The notes under the pieces: generated by a model
Database searches by the model: none
Seen by the model: only the letters and a program-made list of their open reading frames with translations
Told to the model about the DNA's origin: nothing
In this document: one piece after another, positions 43,477-52,153 of the stretch
How the letters are laid out: every line of letters starts with the position of its first letter
Numbering within the stretch: position 1 is the first letter of the stretch
Assembly (NCBI GenBank): GCA_050010375.1
Contig: JBEKLD010000004.1
Coordinates: 3,647-67,646, forward strand
DNA: 64,000 bases
Origin: Vulcanimicrobium sp050010375
GTDB taxonomy: Bacteria > Vulcanimicrobiota > Vulcanimicrobiia > Vulcanimicrobiales > Vulcanimicrobiaceae
Direction of reading: 5' to 3'
Position numbers and translations under genes: made by a program

Positions 43477-44778
43477 TCAGCGTCCAGTTGCGAGGGCGCT
43501 CGGTGCGTCCGTCGGCGAGCCATCGCCTGCATCGTGGTCGACCCGCCGCCACAGCAGGGCCAGCGCCGTCATCGTCGCGCGGTCGCGGATGTCGGTGCGC
43601 GTGCCGGGGTACGTCACCCGGCGCGTCTCGACCGCGCCGTCCGGGCCGGCCAGCGCGAACCAGATCAGGCCGACGGGCTTCTCCGGCGTCCCGCCGTCGG
43701 GACCGGCGATCCCGGTCGTCGAGACCGCGAGATCGACCCCCAGCCGCGCGCGCGCACCGGTCGCCATCGCGACGGCCGTCTCCTCGCTTACTGCCCCGAA
43801 CCGTGCAAGCGTTTCGGGCGGCACGTCGAGCCAGCCCGTCTTGACGTCGTTCGCGTACGCGACGATGCCGCCACGAAACGTCGCGGACGCGCCGGGGACG
43901 GTGACGATCGCGTCGGCGACCGCACCGCCGGTGCACGATTCGGCGGTGCCGAGCGTCCAGCCGCGCTCGCGCAGCCGCGCGACGATCGCGCCGGGCAGCG
44001 TCGCCTCGTTCTCGCCGTAGAACGCGCTGCCGATGCGGCGGCGCAATTCTTCGACGATCGGGGCGATCATCGCCTCGGCCTGCGCGCGGCTCGACGCCTT
44101 CGCCATCACCTTCACGTCGACACGGAAGCCGTGCGCGAGCATCGCGATCTTCGGGTTCTCGAGCGTGCGGAAGAGATCTTCGATGCGGCGATCCAGCTCC
44201 GACTCACCGACCCCGACCGTGTGCAGCGTGCGCGTGTAGATCGCCTCGCGCAGGGCGAAGCGCTCGACCAGCCACGGGATCAGCTTCTCGGCGAGCATCG
44301 GGCGCATCTCGCGCGGCACGCCCGGCATGCAGGCGACGAACTTCCCGTCCTCGCGCAGCGCGATGAAGCCGGGCGCCGTGCCGTGCGGGTTGTCCATCAC
44401 GACGCTGCCCTCGGGCAGGTACGCCTGGCGGCGGTTGTTCTCGGCCATCGGCCGCCCGAAGCGCTCGAAGATCCGCTCCATCGCGCGCAGCGACGGCTCG
44501 TGCAACACCAGCGGCTTGCCGACGATACGCGCCACCGCATCCTTGGTGAGATCGTCGACGGTCGGTCCCAACCCGCCCGTCGTGATCGCTCCATCGGCAC
44601 GCTCGAGCACACCGCGCAGCATCGCCTCGAGCCGCTCCGCATTGTCACCGACGGAGTGCTTCGCATACACGTCGACGCCGTGATCCGCCAGCGCCGCCGC
44701 GACGTGCGCGCCGTTGGTATCGATCAGCTGACCGAGCAGAATCTCGGTCCCGATCGTCACGATCTCAGCGGATGCCAT
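43477..44778 (-). CDS. cinA: CinA-family protein with C-terminal NMN amidohydrolase (PncC) domain
   Basis: Two-domain protein of 433 residues. The N-terminal MoCF/COG1058 domain (about 1-170) starts AEIVTIGTEILLGQ and contains TTGGLGPTVDD; such domains act on ADP-ribose. The C-terminal PncC domain (about 260-415) has AESCTGGAVADAI and STTGIAGPDGG and deamidates NMN to nicotinate mononucleotide. The start overlaps the upstream siroheme-synthase-domain gene by 22 bases, but the conserved N-terminus supports it. It shares an operon with nadE and a NAD-synthetase glutaminase, giving it a coherent role in NAD recycling. Confidence 0.93.
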   Translation of the reverse strand: MASAEIVTIGTEILLGQLIDTNGAHVAAALADHGVDVYAKHSVGDNAERLEAMLRGVLERADGAITTGGLGPTVDDLTKDAVARIVGKPLVLHEPSLRAMERIFERFGRPMAENNRRQAYLPEGSVVMDNPHGTAPGFIALREDGKFVACMPGVPREMRPMLAEKLIPWLVERFALREAIYTRTLHTVGVGESELDRRIEDLFRTLENPKIAMLAHGFRVDVKVMAKASSRAQAEAMIAPIVEELRRRIGSAFYGENEATLPGAIVARLRERGWTLGTAESCTGGAVADAIVTVPGASATFRGGIVAYANDVKTGWLDVPPETLARFGAVSEETAVAMATGARARLGVDLAVSTTGIAGPDGGTPEKPVGLIWFALAGPDGAVETRRVTYPGTRTDIRDRATMTALALLWRRVDHDAGDGSPTDAPSALATGR

Positions 44779-45368
44779 GTCGTCTCTTCTTCTTCGAACC
44801 AGGTCGGATAGCGGACGGCGATGTCGAGGTCGAAGCCGTCGGCGGCGGCGATCATCGCGGCGCGACGGGCGACGGGGTCGTCGCGCAGGCGGTCGCGGTT
44901 CTCGCGCTTCTGCGTCGCGAGCCGGTCGACGAAGCGCACGAACCGCGCGTCGAGCGCGCGTTGCAAGGCAGCCTTGATGGCCTTGCCGAGGCGCGGTGCG
45001 ACGCCGCCGGTCGAGATGCCGATCTTCACCGGCCCGGCGCGCACGATCGCCTGCATCGCGACGAAGCCGTAGCGCGGCTGGTCGAGCGTGCAGAGCAGGA
45101 AGCGGTGCCGGTCGGCAAGCGCGCGCAGCCGCGCCGAGAGGGCGGCGTCCTGCGGCGTCGAGATCACGAAGAAGGCGCCGGCGACGTCTTCGTCCCGCAG
45201 CGCCGCGGGGTCGGTTATCCAGCGGACCTCGGCGTCGACCTCGCGCAGCGCGGCGGCCTTCTCAACCGCCTCGCGGTCGTCGGCCGGCCCGATCACGACG
45301 CAGGGCCGTCCGACCAGGTTGAGGCTGACCGGATAGAAGCCGTGCGGCGGCAGCGGGTCGTCGGCCAT
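44757..45368 (-). CDS. Siroheme synthase N-terminal domain protein (precorrin-2 dehydrogenase type)
   Basis: Rossmann-fold protein of 203 residues like Met8 or the N-terminal part of CysG, which oxidises precorrin-2 to sirohydrochlorin with NAD+ and may insert iron. FYPVSLNLVGRPCVVIG begins the domain, FFVISTPQDAAL follows, and ISTGGVAPRLGKAIKAAL is the family C-terminal motif. No methyltransferase domain is attached. Start ATG overlaps the nadE stop by one base (TGATG). No other cobalamin or siroheme genes are adjacent, although a PduO-type adenosyltransferase lies about 13 kb away. Confidence 0.9.
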   Translation of the reverse strand: MADDPLPPHGFYPVSLNLVGRPCVVIGPADDREAVEKAAALREVDAEVRWITDPAALRDEDVAGAFFVISTPQDAALSARLRALADRHRFLLCTLDQPRYGFVAMQAIVRAGPVKIGISTGGVAPRLGKAIKAALQRALDARFVRFVDRLATQKRENRDRLRDDPVARRAAMIAAADGFDLDIAVRYPTWFEEEETTWHPLRS

Positions 45369-46216
45369 CAGAAGTCGACCGGGCGCAGGTAGAACTCGTT
45401 GATCGCGGTCGACGAGACGAGCGCCGTCGTCGGCAGGTGGCGCTTCCAGTGCGTCGCGTCGACCCGGCGGCGCACCAGCTGCACCTCTTCGAGCGAGAGG
45501 CCGCGCGCGACGATCGCTTCGTCCTTGAAGCCCAACAAGATCATGTTGAGGATGCGGTCGGCCTTGGCGTAGGTGATGCCGAGGTCACCCTCGTCGGTTT
45601 GGTTCGCCTCGAGGTCGGCGCTGGGCGCCTTGTCGACGACTTCTTGCGGGACGCCGAGATAGCGCGCCAGCGCCCAGACCTGGGTCTTGAACAGATCGCC
45701 GATCGGGTTGAGCGGCGGCGTGTCGTCGGCGTGCCAGGTGAAGTAGCCCATCAGCCGTTCCGTCTTGTTCCCGGTCCCGACCGGCAGCGCGCCGCGCCGC
45801 GCCGACTGGTCGAACAGCGCGAGCATCCGCATCCGCGCCATCACGTTCCCCTTGCGGCGCGCGTCGGCGTCGGGCGCAAAGCGCAGGTACCCGTCGACGG
45901 CGTCGCTGATCTCGATCGTCTCGCCGTGGATCCCCAGCGCGTCGATCACCCGCTGCGCGTCGCGCAGCGAGTCGGCGCTCGAGGTGCGGTACGGCATCCG
46001 GATCGCGTAGACGTGCTCGGGGCCGAGCGCGCGCGCGCACAGGTACGCGACCAGTGCGCTGTCGATCCCGCCGGAGAGCCCGATGACGGCCCGGTCGACG
46101 CCGCGCCGCTCGCACATCTCGTCGCGCAGGAAGGCGACCAGCCACTCCGCCGTCAGCGCGGGATCGATCGCCAGCGACGGCTCTTCGGGGCGCGCCTCGA
46201 TGACCGGGAAGATCAC
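45368..46216 (-). CDS. nadE: NAD+ synthase, ATP-pyrophosphatase (synthetase) subunit
   Basis: Synthetase domain of 282 residues that adenylates nicotinate adenine dinucleotide and amidates it. The PP-loop is IGLSGGIDSALVAYL (SGGIDS at 48-53); RMPYRTSSADSLRDAQ, VGTGNKTERLMGYFTWHADD and SADLEANQTDEGDLG are the remaining family motifs. Start GTG at 46216 overlaps the stop of the glutaminase gene as GTGA. It has the size of ammonia-dependent NadE, but the coupled glutaminase suggests that glutamine is the nitrogen donor. Confidence 0.95.
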   Translation of the reverse strand: MIFPVIEARPEEPSLAIDPALTAEWLVAFLRDEMCERRGVDRAVIGLSGGIDSALVAYLCARALGPEHVYAIRMPYRTSSADSLRDAQRVIDALGIHGETIEISDAVDGYLRFAPDADARRKGNVMARMRMLALFDQSARRGALPVGTGNKTERLMGYFTWHADDTPPLNPIGDLFKTQVWALARYLGVPQEVVDKAPSADLEANQTDEGDLGITYAKADRILNMILLGFKDEAIVARGLSLEEVQLVRRRVDATHWKRHLPTTALVSSTAINEFYLRPVDF

Positions 46217-47103
46217 ACGCGCTCCTCGAGCCGGCGCACGACGGGGATCTCCTCGTCGAGCCACAGGTCGGGCAGCACCGCCGCCAGATCGCCAAGGAGC
46301 GGCAGCGTCGCGCGGGCCAGGTCGACCTCGTCGGGATCGAGCGAGATGCGCACGACGTGCGCGCCGAGCGCCGGTGCGGTCGCGATCAGCTCGCCGCGCG
46401 GCGAGAAGGCGCAGGTCCCGCCCGACATCCCCTTGCCGCCCTCGAAGCCGGTCAGCGCGGCGTACAGCACGTAGACGCCATGCTCGCTCGCCATCGACGA
46501 GAGGATCGCCTTCCAGCGCGCGTTGCTCTCCAGCTCGCCGACGGCGCCCAAACCGCGACCCGGCGAGGCGCTCGGGACGATGATCAGCCGCGCACCCTTG
46601 AGCGCGGCGACCGTCCCGGTGAGCGAATGCCACGCGTCCTCGCAGATCAAGACCGACGTGCAGCCGAAGATGCTCTCGTAGGTCCCGAGGCGCCGCCCGC
46701 GCGTCAGGAAGCGCTCCTCGTCGAAGACGCCGTAGGTCGGCAGGAACATCTTGCGGTGCACGTGCTGAATTCGCGCGCCACCGGGTTCGCCGCATCGGAC
46801 GGAGAGCGCGGCGTTGTGAAACGTCCCGAGCGCGTTCTCGTAGAAACCGAGCACGACGTCGACCGCACCCGGCGCACCGCTCGCGCGCCAGAGCGCATCG
46901 ATGCGCGCCGCCAGCACGTCGGCCTCGAACGCCAGCTCGTAGACCGCTCCTTCGAGGAAGTAGCCGGTCAGCGCGGCCTCGGGGAAGACGATCAGCGCCG
47001 GCGGATCGGCGGCGAGCTGCGCGAAGACCTCGGCGACCGTCGCGAGGTTCGCTTCGACCTCGCCCTTGCGCGGCTTGAACTGAACCAGCGCCGCCTTGAT
47101 CAT
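46213..47103 (-). CDS. Nitrilase-family amidohydrolase, standalone NAD-synthetase glutaminase
   Basis: Protein of 296 residues with the nitrilase Glu-Lys-Cys triad: Glu42 (FPEAALTGY), Lys118 (HRKMFLPTYGVFDEERF) and Cys154 (VLICEDAWH). The sequence around Lys and Cys is the pattern found in the glutaminase domain of fused glutamine-dependent NAD synthetases. Here it is a separate protein translationally coupled to nadE (GTGA), so the two most likely form a complex that channels ammonia. A generic carbon-nitrogen hydrolase is the alternative. Confidence 0.88.
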   Translation of the reverse strand: MIKAALVQFKPRKGEVEANLATVAEVFAQLAADPPALIVFPEAALTGYFLEGAVYELAFEADVLAARIDALWRASGAPGAVDVVLGFYENALGTFHNAALSVRCGEPGGARIQHVHRKMFLPTYGVFDEERFLTRGRRLGTYESIFGCTSVLICEDAWHSLTGTVAALKGARLIIVPSASPGRGLGAVGELESNARWKAILSSMASEHGVYVLYAALTGFEGGKGMSGGTCAFSPRGELIATAPALGAHVVRISLDPDEVDLARATLPLLGDLAAVLPDLWLDEEIPVVRRLEERV

Positions 47104-48530
47104 GTCGCGACGGCGAGCGACGGGACGGTTTCGATCCGCTCGACCAGCTCCTCGGCGGGATAGGTCAAGATCTCGACCAGGGTCGGGTGGAGGTGCGGGA
47201 TGCGCGCGTAGTCGCGCACCGTCGCGCCGAACGCCATCGCGACGATCAGCGGCTCGATCAGGTCCGAGGCCTCCGGTCCGAGGATCGCGGCGCCGAGGAT
47301 CTTCCCGTCATCGGGCGCGGCCAGCATCTTCACGAAGCCTTTGGTCCGACCGAGCGCGACCGCCTTACCGTGTTCGCTGAACGGATACGTCGCCTTCAGG
47401 AACGGGATCCCGGCGCGCTCGAGCGCGCGCTCGGTCTCGCCGACGACGGCGACTTGCGGGTCGGTGAAGATCGTGTGCGTCTTGGTCAGCCGGTAGTCGG
47501 CCCGTTCGTGCGCGCCGGTCGCCGCGTTGCGGCCCGCGATCTCACCCTGCTGGATCGCGACGTGGACGAGCGGATACATCCCGGTCACGTCGCCCACCGC
47601 GTAGATGTCGGGGTTCGACGTACGCAACGTCTCGTCGACGTCGATCCCGGTCAGCGCGTGGAAGGTCACTCCGGCGGCGTCGAGCCCGAGCCCCTCGACG
47701 TTGGGGACGCGTCCGAGCGCGAGGAAGATCTCGTGCGCCGCGACCGTCTCCTCGGCGCCGTTGCGGCGGAAGTGGACGACCTTGAGCCCGTCGCGCAGGC
47801 TGATCCGTTCGACCTGCGCGCCAGACTCGACCCGCATCCCCTCCTCGCGGAAGTACTCGGTCAGGCCCAGGCCGACGTCGGCGTCTTCGCCGGTCAGCAA
47901 CTGTTGCGAGCGGATCACGAACGTCGTCGGGACGCCGGCCCGATGGAAGAACTGTCCGAGCTCGGCGCCGACGTAGCCGCCGCCCAACACGACGATCGAG
48001 CGCGGCGGCGCGACGAGGTCGAGCGCCGCGTCGCTGTCGACATAGCCGGCCTCGACCAACCCCGGGACCACCGGCGGCGCAGTGACGCTCCCGGTCGCGA
48101 CGACGAAGCGCGGCGCGTAGAGGACCTCGTCGCCGACCCGCAGGGTCGTTGGTGACTCGAAGCGCGCGTCGCCGCGGAAGAGCGGAAACGTCTCGATTCC
48201 GGCGATGCGATAGTCGGCCCAGTCTTGGACCAGCTCGCGCTTGCGCGCCTGCAGCGCGGCGTAGTCGAGTCCCGGCTCGCCGACGCGGATCCCCAACTCG
48301 GCCGACTCGCGGATCTGGTGCAACAGATCGCCGGTCGCGATCAAGGTCTTCGAGGGCATGCAGCCGCGCAGGATACACAGGCCCCCGAGCGGACCGCGGT
48401 CGACGACCGCGACGTTTGCCCCTAAGTCGCGCGCGGTCCGCGCCGCCGCGTAGCCGCCGCTGCCGGCGCCGACGACGATGAGATCGAAACGATGTGGAAT
48501 AGTGGTCGCTCCCCTGGCTTTCGACCCCAT
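47100..48530 (-). CDS. Dihydrolipoamide dehydrogenase-like flavoprotein disulfide reductase
   Basis: FAD-dependent disulfide reductase of 476 residues. FAD motif VVGAGSGGYAAARTA, redox-active site GGLCILRGCMPSKT (CxxxxC), NAD motif VVLGGGYVGAELGQFF, second FAD motif DIYAVGDVTGMYPL and the C-terminal catalytic HLHPTLVEIL. The class includes lipoamide dehydrogenase and mercuric-reductase-like enzymes, and its exact substrate is open because no 2-oxoacid dehydrogenase genes are nearby. The start Met at 48530 precedes the FAD motif by 18 residues. It leads the operon containing the NAD synthetase genes. Confidence 0.9.
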   Translation of the reverse strand: MGSKARGATTIPHRFDLIVVGAGSGGYAAARTARDLGANVAVVDRGPLGGLCILRGCMPSKTLIATGDLLHQIRESAELGIRVGEPGLDYAALQARKRELVQDWADYRIAGIETFPLFRGDARFESPTTLRVGDEVLYAPRFVVATGSVTAPPVVPGLVEAGYVDSDAALDLVAPPRSIVVLGGGYVGAELGQFFHRAGVPTTFVIRSQQLLTGEDADVGLGLTEYFREEGMRVESGAQVERISLRDGLKVVHFRRNGAEETVAAHEIFLALGRVPNVEGLGLDAAGVTFHALTGIDVDETLRTSNPDIYAVGDVTGMYPLVHVAIQQGEIAGRNAATGAHERADYRLTKTHTIFTDPQVAVVGETERALERAGIPFLKATYPFSEHGKAVALGRTKGFVKMLAAPDDGKILGAAILGPEASDLIEPLIVAMAFGATVRDYARIPHLHPTLVEILTYPAEELVERIETVPSLAVAT

Positions 48531-48594
48531 TTTTCGCCCCAGGGTGGCGAACCATGCAGGCAAGGGACCGCGGCGGCGGTAAACGAGGGCGACC

Positions 48595-50133
48595 GTGGAT
48601 TTCGCCGTCGTCGGGAATGTCGTCCGAACGAAGCCGGCGGCGCTCGTCGCGGCGGTCGGCCGGCCCGCCGTCGCCACCGTCGGCATCGCCGGGGTCAGCG
48701 TCGGCTTCTTCGCCTGGTATGCGGTCGCGCTGCGTTCCCCCCATCACGCCGCCTATCTCGACCTGACCCTCCTCTTGGCCTTGACGGCCGGGGTCGTCGC
48801 GGTCTTCGCCGCTTGGCTCGCCTACGGGCGGTACTTCGCGCGCCGGACCAACGTCGACGAGATCCTCGCCTTGCGCTACGACGCGCTCTGCTGGTCGGCA
48901 CTCGTCCTGTTGTGGGGGATGCTCTTCCCGCCCAGCGGCGGCCACGGAACCGAAGGCTGGGCGGTGCTGGCGATCGGCCTCTGGGTCCTCGGCAAGATCG
49001 CGGTCGCGGCGCGCTTCAACCGCACGGTGCGCGAGGTCGCGGTGACGTTTCTGGTCACGCGGCTGCCGCTGATCGCGATCGCCGAGCTGGCCGCCGTCGT
49101 GATCGGTCAGCGTCCGGGCACGCATTACGCGGCCTCGACGAATCCGTTGTTCGCGGTCTGGGGCCGCTGGGACGCCGAACACTACCTGGGCATCGCGCAG
49201 CACGGCTACTCGGGGACCGAACCCGCCTTCTTCCCGCTCTACCCGCTGCTGATTCGAATCGTCGGCGTCTTCATCGGCTCGCACCTGCTGGCCGGTCTGA
49301 TCATCTCGAACGCCGCGAGTTTTCTCTCGCTGCTCTATCTCTACAAGCTGATCGAGCACGAGTACAACCGCCACGTCGCCCAGCGCGCGACGTTCTACGT
49401 CTCGATCTTCCCGACCGCGATCTTCTTCTCGGCCGTTTACACCGAGTCGCTGTTCCTGTTCCTGACCGTCGCCTCGTTCTACTATCTGCGCGAACGGCGC
49501 TGGCTGGTCGCCGGAGCCTTCGGCTTCTTCGCCGCCCTGACGCGCTCCGAGGGGATCCTGCTGATCGCACCGATGGCGATCGAGTGGGTGCTCGCGATCC
49601 GCGAAGGCGGCCGCGAGTATCTGCGCTACACCTGGTCGGACGTCGTGCGGCCGCTGCTGGCGATGGTCCTGGTCCCGTTGGGGCTAGCGACGTACATGGG
49701 ATACCTGTGGGTCCTCAGCGGTGACCCGTTGCTGTTCTCCCACGTCCAGATCCACTGGAACCGCCATCTGGCCTGGCCGTGGGTCTCGATCCTGCACACG
49801 GTGCACACGATCCAGACCGCGCACGCGCAACAGACGATCGCCAACCAGATTCTCGAGCTGGCCTTCACGCTCTTGATGCTGGGCGTGCTGTTCGCCGGGC
49901 TGCGGCGGCTGCGGCTCTCCTACATCGTGTACATGGCGCTCTCGATCCTGGTCCCGCTCTCGACCAGCAGCCTGTTGAGCATGCCGCGCTTCGCGCTGGT
50001 CCTGTTCCCGATGTTCGCGCTGCTCGCGCTGTGGGGCGCGCGGCCGGCGATCAACAACGCGTACGTCGCCTTCTCGCTGCCGCTGCTCGGGTTGTTCACG
50101 GTCCTGTTCGCCGATTGGTACTGGGTCGCGTGA
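48595..50133 (+). CDS. PIG-V-like mannosyltransferase family membrane protein
   Basis: Integral membrane protein of 512 residues with about ten to twelve hydrophobic helices. The motif WDAEHYLGIAQHGYSG followed by FFPLYPLLIR is the hallmark of bacterial PIG-V-like lipid-linked mannosyltransferases, with the acidic catalytic residue in the WD pair. It would use a polyprenyl-phosphate sugar on the outer face of the membrane. The start is GTG. It forms an operon by GTGA overlaps with GtrA and an ArnT-like transferase. Confidence 0.85.
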   Translation: MDFAVVGNVVRTKPAALVAAVGRPAVATVGIAGVSVGFFAWYAVALRSPHHAAYLDLTLLLALTAGVVAVFAAWLAYGRYFARRTNVDEILALRYDALCWSALVLLWGMLFPPSGGHGTEGWAVLAIGLWVLGKIAVAARFNRTVREVAVTFLVTRLPLIAIAELAAVVIGQRPGTHYAASTNPLFAVWGRWDAEHYLGIAQHGYSGTEPAFFPLYPLLIRIVGVFIGSHLLAGLIISNAASFLSLLYLYKLIEHEYNRHVAQRATFYVSIFPTAIFFSAVYTESLFLFLTVASFYYLRERRWLVAGAFGFFAALTRSEGILLIAPMAIEWVLAIREGGREYLRYTWSDVVRPLLAMVLVPLGLATYMGYLWVLSGDPLLFSHVQIHWNRHLAWPWVSILHTVHTIQTAHAQQTIANQILELAFTLLMLGVLFAGLRRLRLSYIVYMALSILVPLSTSSLLSMPRFALVLFPMFALLALWGARPAINNAYVAFSLPLLGLFTVLFADWYWVA

Positions 50134-50564
50134 CGGTGGAGACGTCGTTCTTCGACCGTCTGACGCGCCGGCGCGGCGTGCGCCAGTTCGTCAAGTTCGG
50201 GATCGTCGGTGCGTCGGGCTTCGTGGTGAACCTGATCGTCTTCACCCTGCTGCAGCGGATCGTCCCGAACCACGCCGCCGCCGGGCCGTACAACACGATC
50301 TACTCGATCGGGTTCCTCGCCGGTGGCGTCTCGAACTGGTTCCTCAACCGCGTCTGGACGTTTCGCTCCTCGGGCCACGCCGGCAAAGAAGGCTTGCAGT
50401 TCCTGAGCGTCTCCGTCCTGGCGCTGATCGTCGCGTTGCTCATCTCGGCGGCGGTCGCGCCGTACTTGGGCCACGGCCACAAGACCTGGTTCGTCGCGAC
50501 CTGCGCCGCGATCGTGGTGAACTTCTTCGTCAACAAGTACTGGACGTTCCGAGCGGCCTTGTGA
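50130..50564 (+). CDS. GtrA-family membrane protein
   Basis: Four-helix membrane protein of 144 residues of the GtrA family, thought to flip or help use polyprenyl-phosphate-linked sugars. RQFVKFGIVGASGFVVNLIVF starts helix 1, FLAGGVSNWFLNRVWTFRSS lies between helices 2 and 3, and VVNFFVNKYWTFR near the end are family features. GTG start overlaps the previous stop (GTGA). Its position between two membrane glycosyltransferases supports a supply role. Confidence 0.92.
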   Translation: MTVETSFFDRLTRRRGVRQFVKFGIVGASGFVVNLIVFTLLQRIVPNHAAAGPYNTIYSIGFLAGGVSNWFLNRVWTFRSSGHAGKEGLQFLSVSVLALIVALLISAAVAPYLGHGHKTWFVATCAAIVVNFFVNKYWTFRAAL

Positions 50565-52153
50565 CTCCGCGGCGTCTGTTCTGGGGCGCGACGCTGCTCG
50601 TCGCGCTGCTCGGCCTCGTGCTGCGCCTCAAGGGGATCCACGACCCGATCTTCGATCATCCGGGCTGGCGCCAAGGCGACACGGCCGCGATCGCCCGCAA
50701 TTTCGCGCAGCTGCAATACAACCCGCTCTTCCCGCAGACCGACTACGACGGACCGCCGCCGAACTACGTCGAGCTCGAGTTACAGATCGTCCCGTTCCTG
50801 GCGGCGACGGTCTACAAGCTGATCGGCGTCCACGAGATCGTCGGCCGGCTGATCTCGCTCGCCTTCGGGGTTGCGACGATCGTCCTCATCGCCCCGTTCG
50901 GCCGCTGGTTGTTCCGCTCAGCGCTGGCAGGCATCGCGGCGGCGGCACTCTATACCGTGCTGCCCGGCGCGTGGTACTACAGCCGGACCTTCATGCCGGA
51001 CACCGCGATGGTCTTCTTGCTCACCGCGGCGCTGTATGCCGGCGGGCGCTGGGTCGTCGACGACGAGGCGCGCTCGTGGCGCGGCTGGTGGCCGGCGGCG
51101 CTGTTGCTCGCGTTGGCCTTTCTCGCCAAGCCCGTCGCGGTGTTCGGCGCGATCCCGCTAGCAGCCGCGGCCATCGGCCGGCTCGGCTGGCGCGGCGCGC
51201 TCGCACGCCCGCAGCTGTGGGCGCTCGCGCTGGCGGGCTTCGTTCCGCTCGCGCTCTACGAGAACGTCGTCTCGTCCCACGCCGAGTGGCACTGGGCGAG
51301 CGGCATCACGCGCCTGCACGTGCTGCCCTCGCTGCACGCGGCGCTGACCTCGCCGCACGCGTTCGTGGCGAAGGCGCTCGCGTTCGCCCACGCGCTGCGC
51401 ATGCTCGCGACGACGATGCTCGGCCCGGTCGGGATCGTGCTCGCGATCGTCGGCTTCGCGGTCCCGCTGCGCTCGCGCAGCGATGCACTCGTGTGGGGCT
51501 GGCTCGCCGGCGGGCTCGTCTACGCCTACGTCGTGGTGACCGTCGAGCAGGTCGACTACTACCTCTACCCGCTGCTCCCGCTGGGGGCGCTGGTCGCCGG
51601 CCGGCTCGCCGTCTGGACGGTCGAGCGCTGGGGCGCGCAGCCGCAGCGCCGCGCGACGCTGGCCGGGATTGGCGCGTTCATCTGGCTGCTCGCGCTGGGC
51701 GCCGGCTACCGCGAGATCGCGCCGTACTGGAACTGGAGCCGGGTCAACTACGCGCGCGCCAAGCAGCTCGACGCGACGCTCGCACCCGGCGCGCTGATCG
51801 TGATGGGGCACTACGACCCTTCGATTCTCTACACGATCGACCGCAAGGGCTGGGAGGAAGACCCGCAGCTGTGGACCCCGTTCGACGAAGAGAGCGCGAT
51901 CCGCAAAGGGGCGCGCTACTTCGTCGCGGTCGAGCACGCGCGCCTGGAGCAGACGAACCTCGAGCTGTACTGCTGGCTCAGCCGCTTCCCGGTCCTCGAT
52001 CCGAGCGCGGCGTGGCCGGTGTACGAGACCGATCCCGCGAAGGTATTGCCCGGCGCCGAGCAGCGCTGGCGCGCGTTCCGTACCCGGGAGATGGCGGGCG
52101 CGTTCGCGCACTGGAGGCAGGTATGGAGATCGTCACCCGACCCGTGTCGGTAA
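50561..52153 (+). CDS. ArnT/PMT-like (GT39/GT83) membrane glycosyltransferase
   Basis: Membrane glycosyltransferase of 530 residues with an extracytoplasmic first loop containing HPGWRQGDTAAIARNF (acidic residue for catalysis), roughly ten helices and a C-terminal soluble domain (about 385-525) with YDPSILYTIDRKGW. This resembles ArnT-type or glycosyltransferase-39 family proteins using undecaprenyl-phosphate sugars. The start is GTG overlapping the gtrA stop. It completes a three-gene module for modifying an envelope glycan or protein. Confidence 0.88.
   Translation: MTPRRLFWGATLLVALLGLVLRLKGIHDPIFDHPGWRQGDTAAIARNFAQLQYNPLFPQTDYDGPPPNYVELELQIVPFLAATVYKLIGVHEIVGRLISLAFGVATIVLIAPFGRWLFRSALAGIAAAALYTVLPGAWYYSRTFMPDTAMVFLLTAALYAGGRWVVDDEARSWRGWWPAALLLALAFLAKPVAVFGAIPLAAAAIGRLGWRGALARPQLWALALAGFVPLALYENVVSSHAEWHWASGITRLHVLPSLHAALTSPHAFVAKALAFAHALRMLATTMLGPVGIVLAIVGFAVPLRSRSDALVWGWLAGGLVYAYVVVTVEQVDYYLYPLLPLGALVAGRLAVWTVERWGAQPQRRATLAGIGAFIWLLALGAGYREIAPYWNWSRVNYARAKQLDATLAPGALIVMGHYDPSILYTIDRKGWEEDPQLWTPFDEESAIRKGARYFVAVEHARLEQTNLELYCWLSRFPVLDPSAAWPVYETDPAKVLPGAEQRWRAFRTREMAGAFAHWRQVWRSSPDPCR

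Noticed and set aside
50971..52122. Long upstream extension of the aldehyde dehydrogenase frame
   Set aside because: It overlaps the ArnT-like gene in another frame; the conserved dehydrogenase begins at the ATG at 52123.
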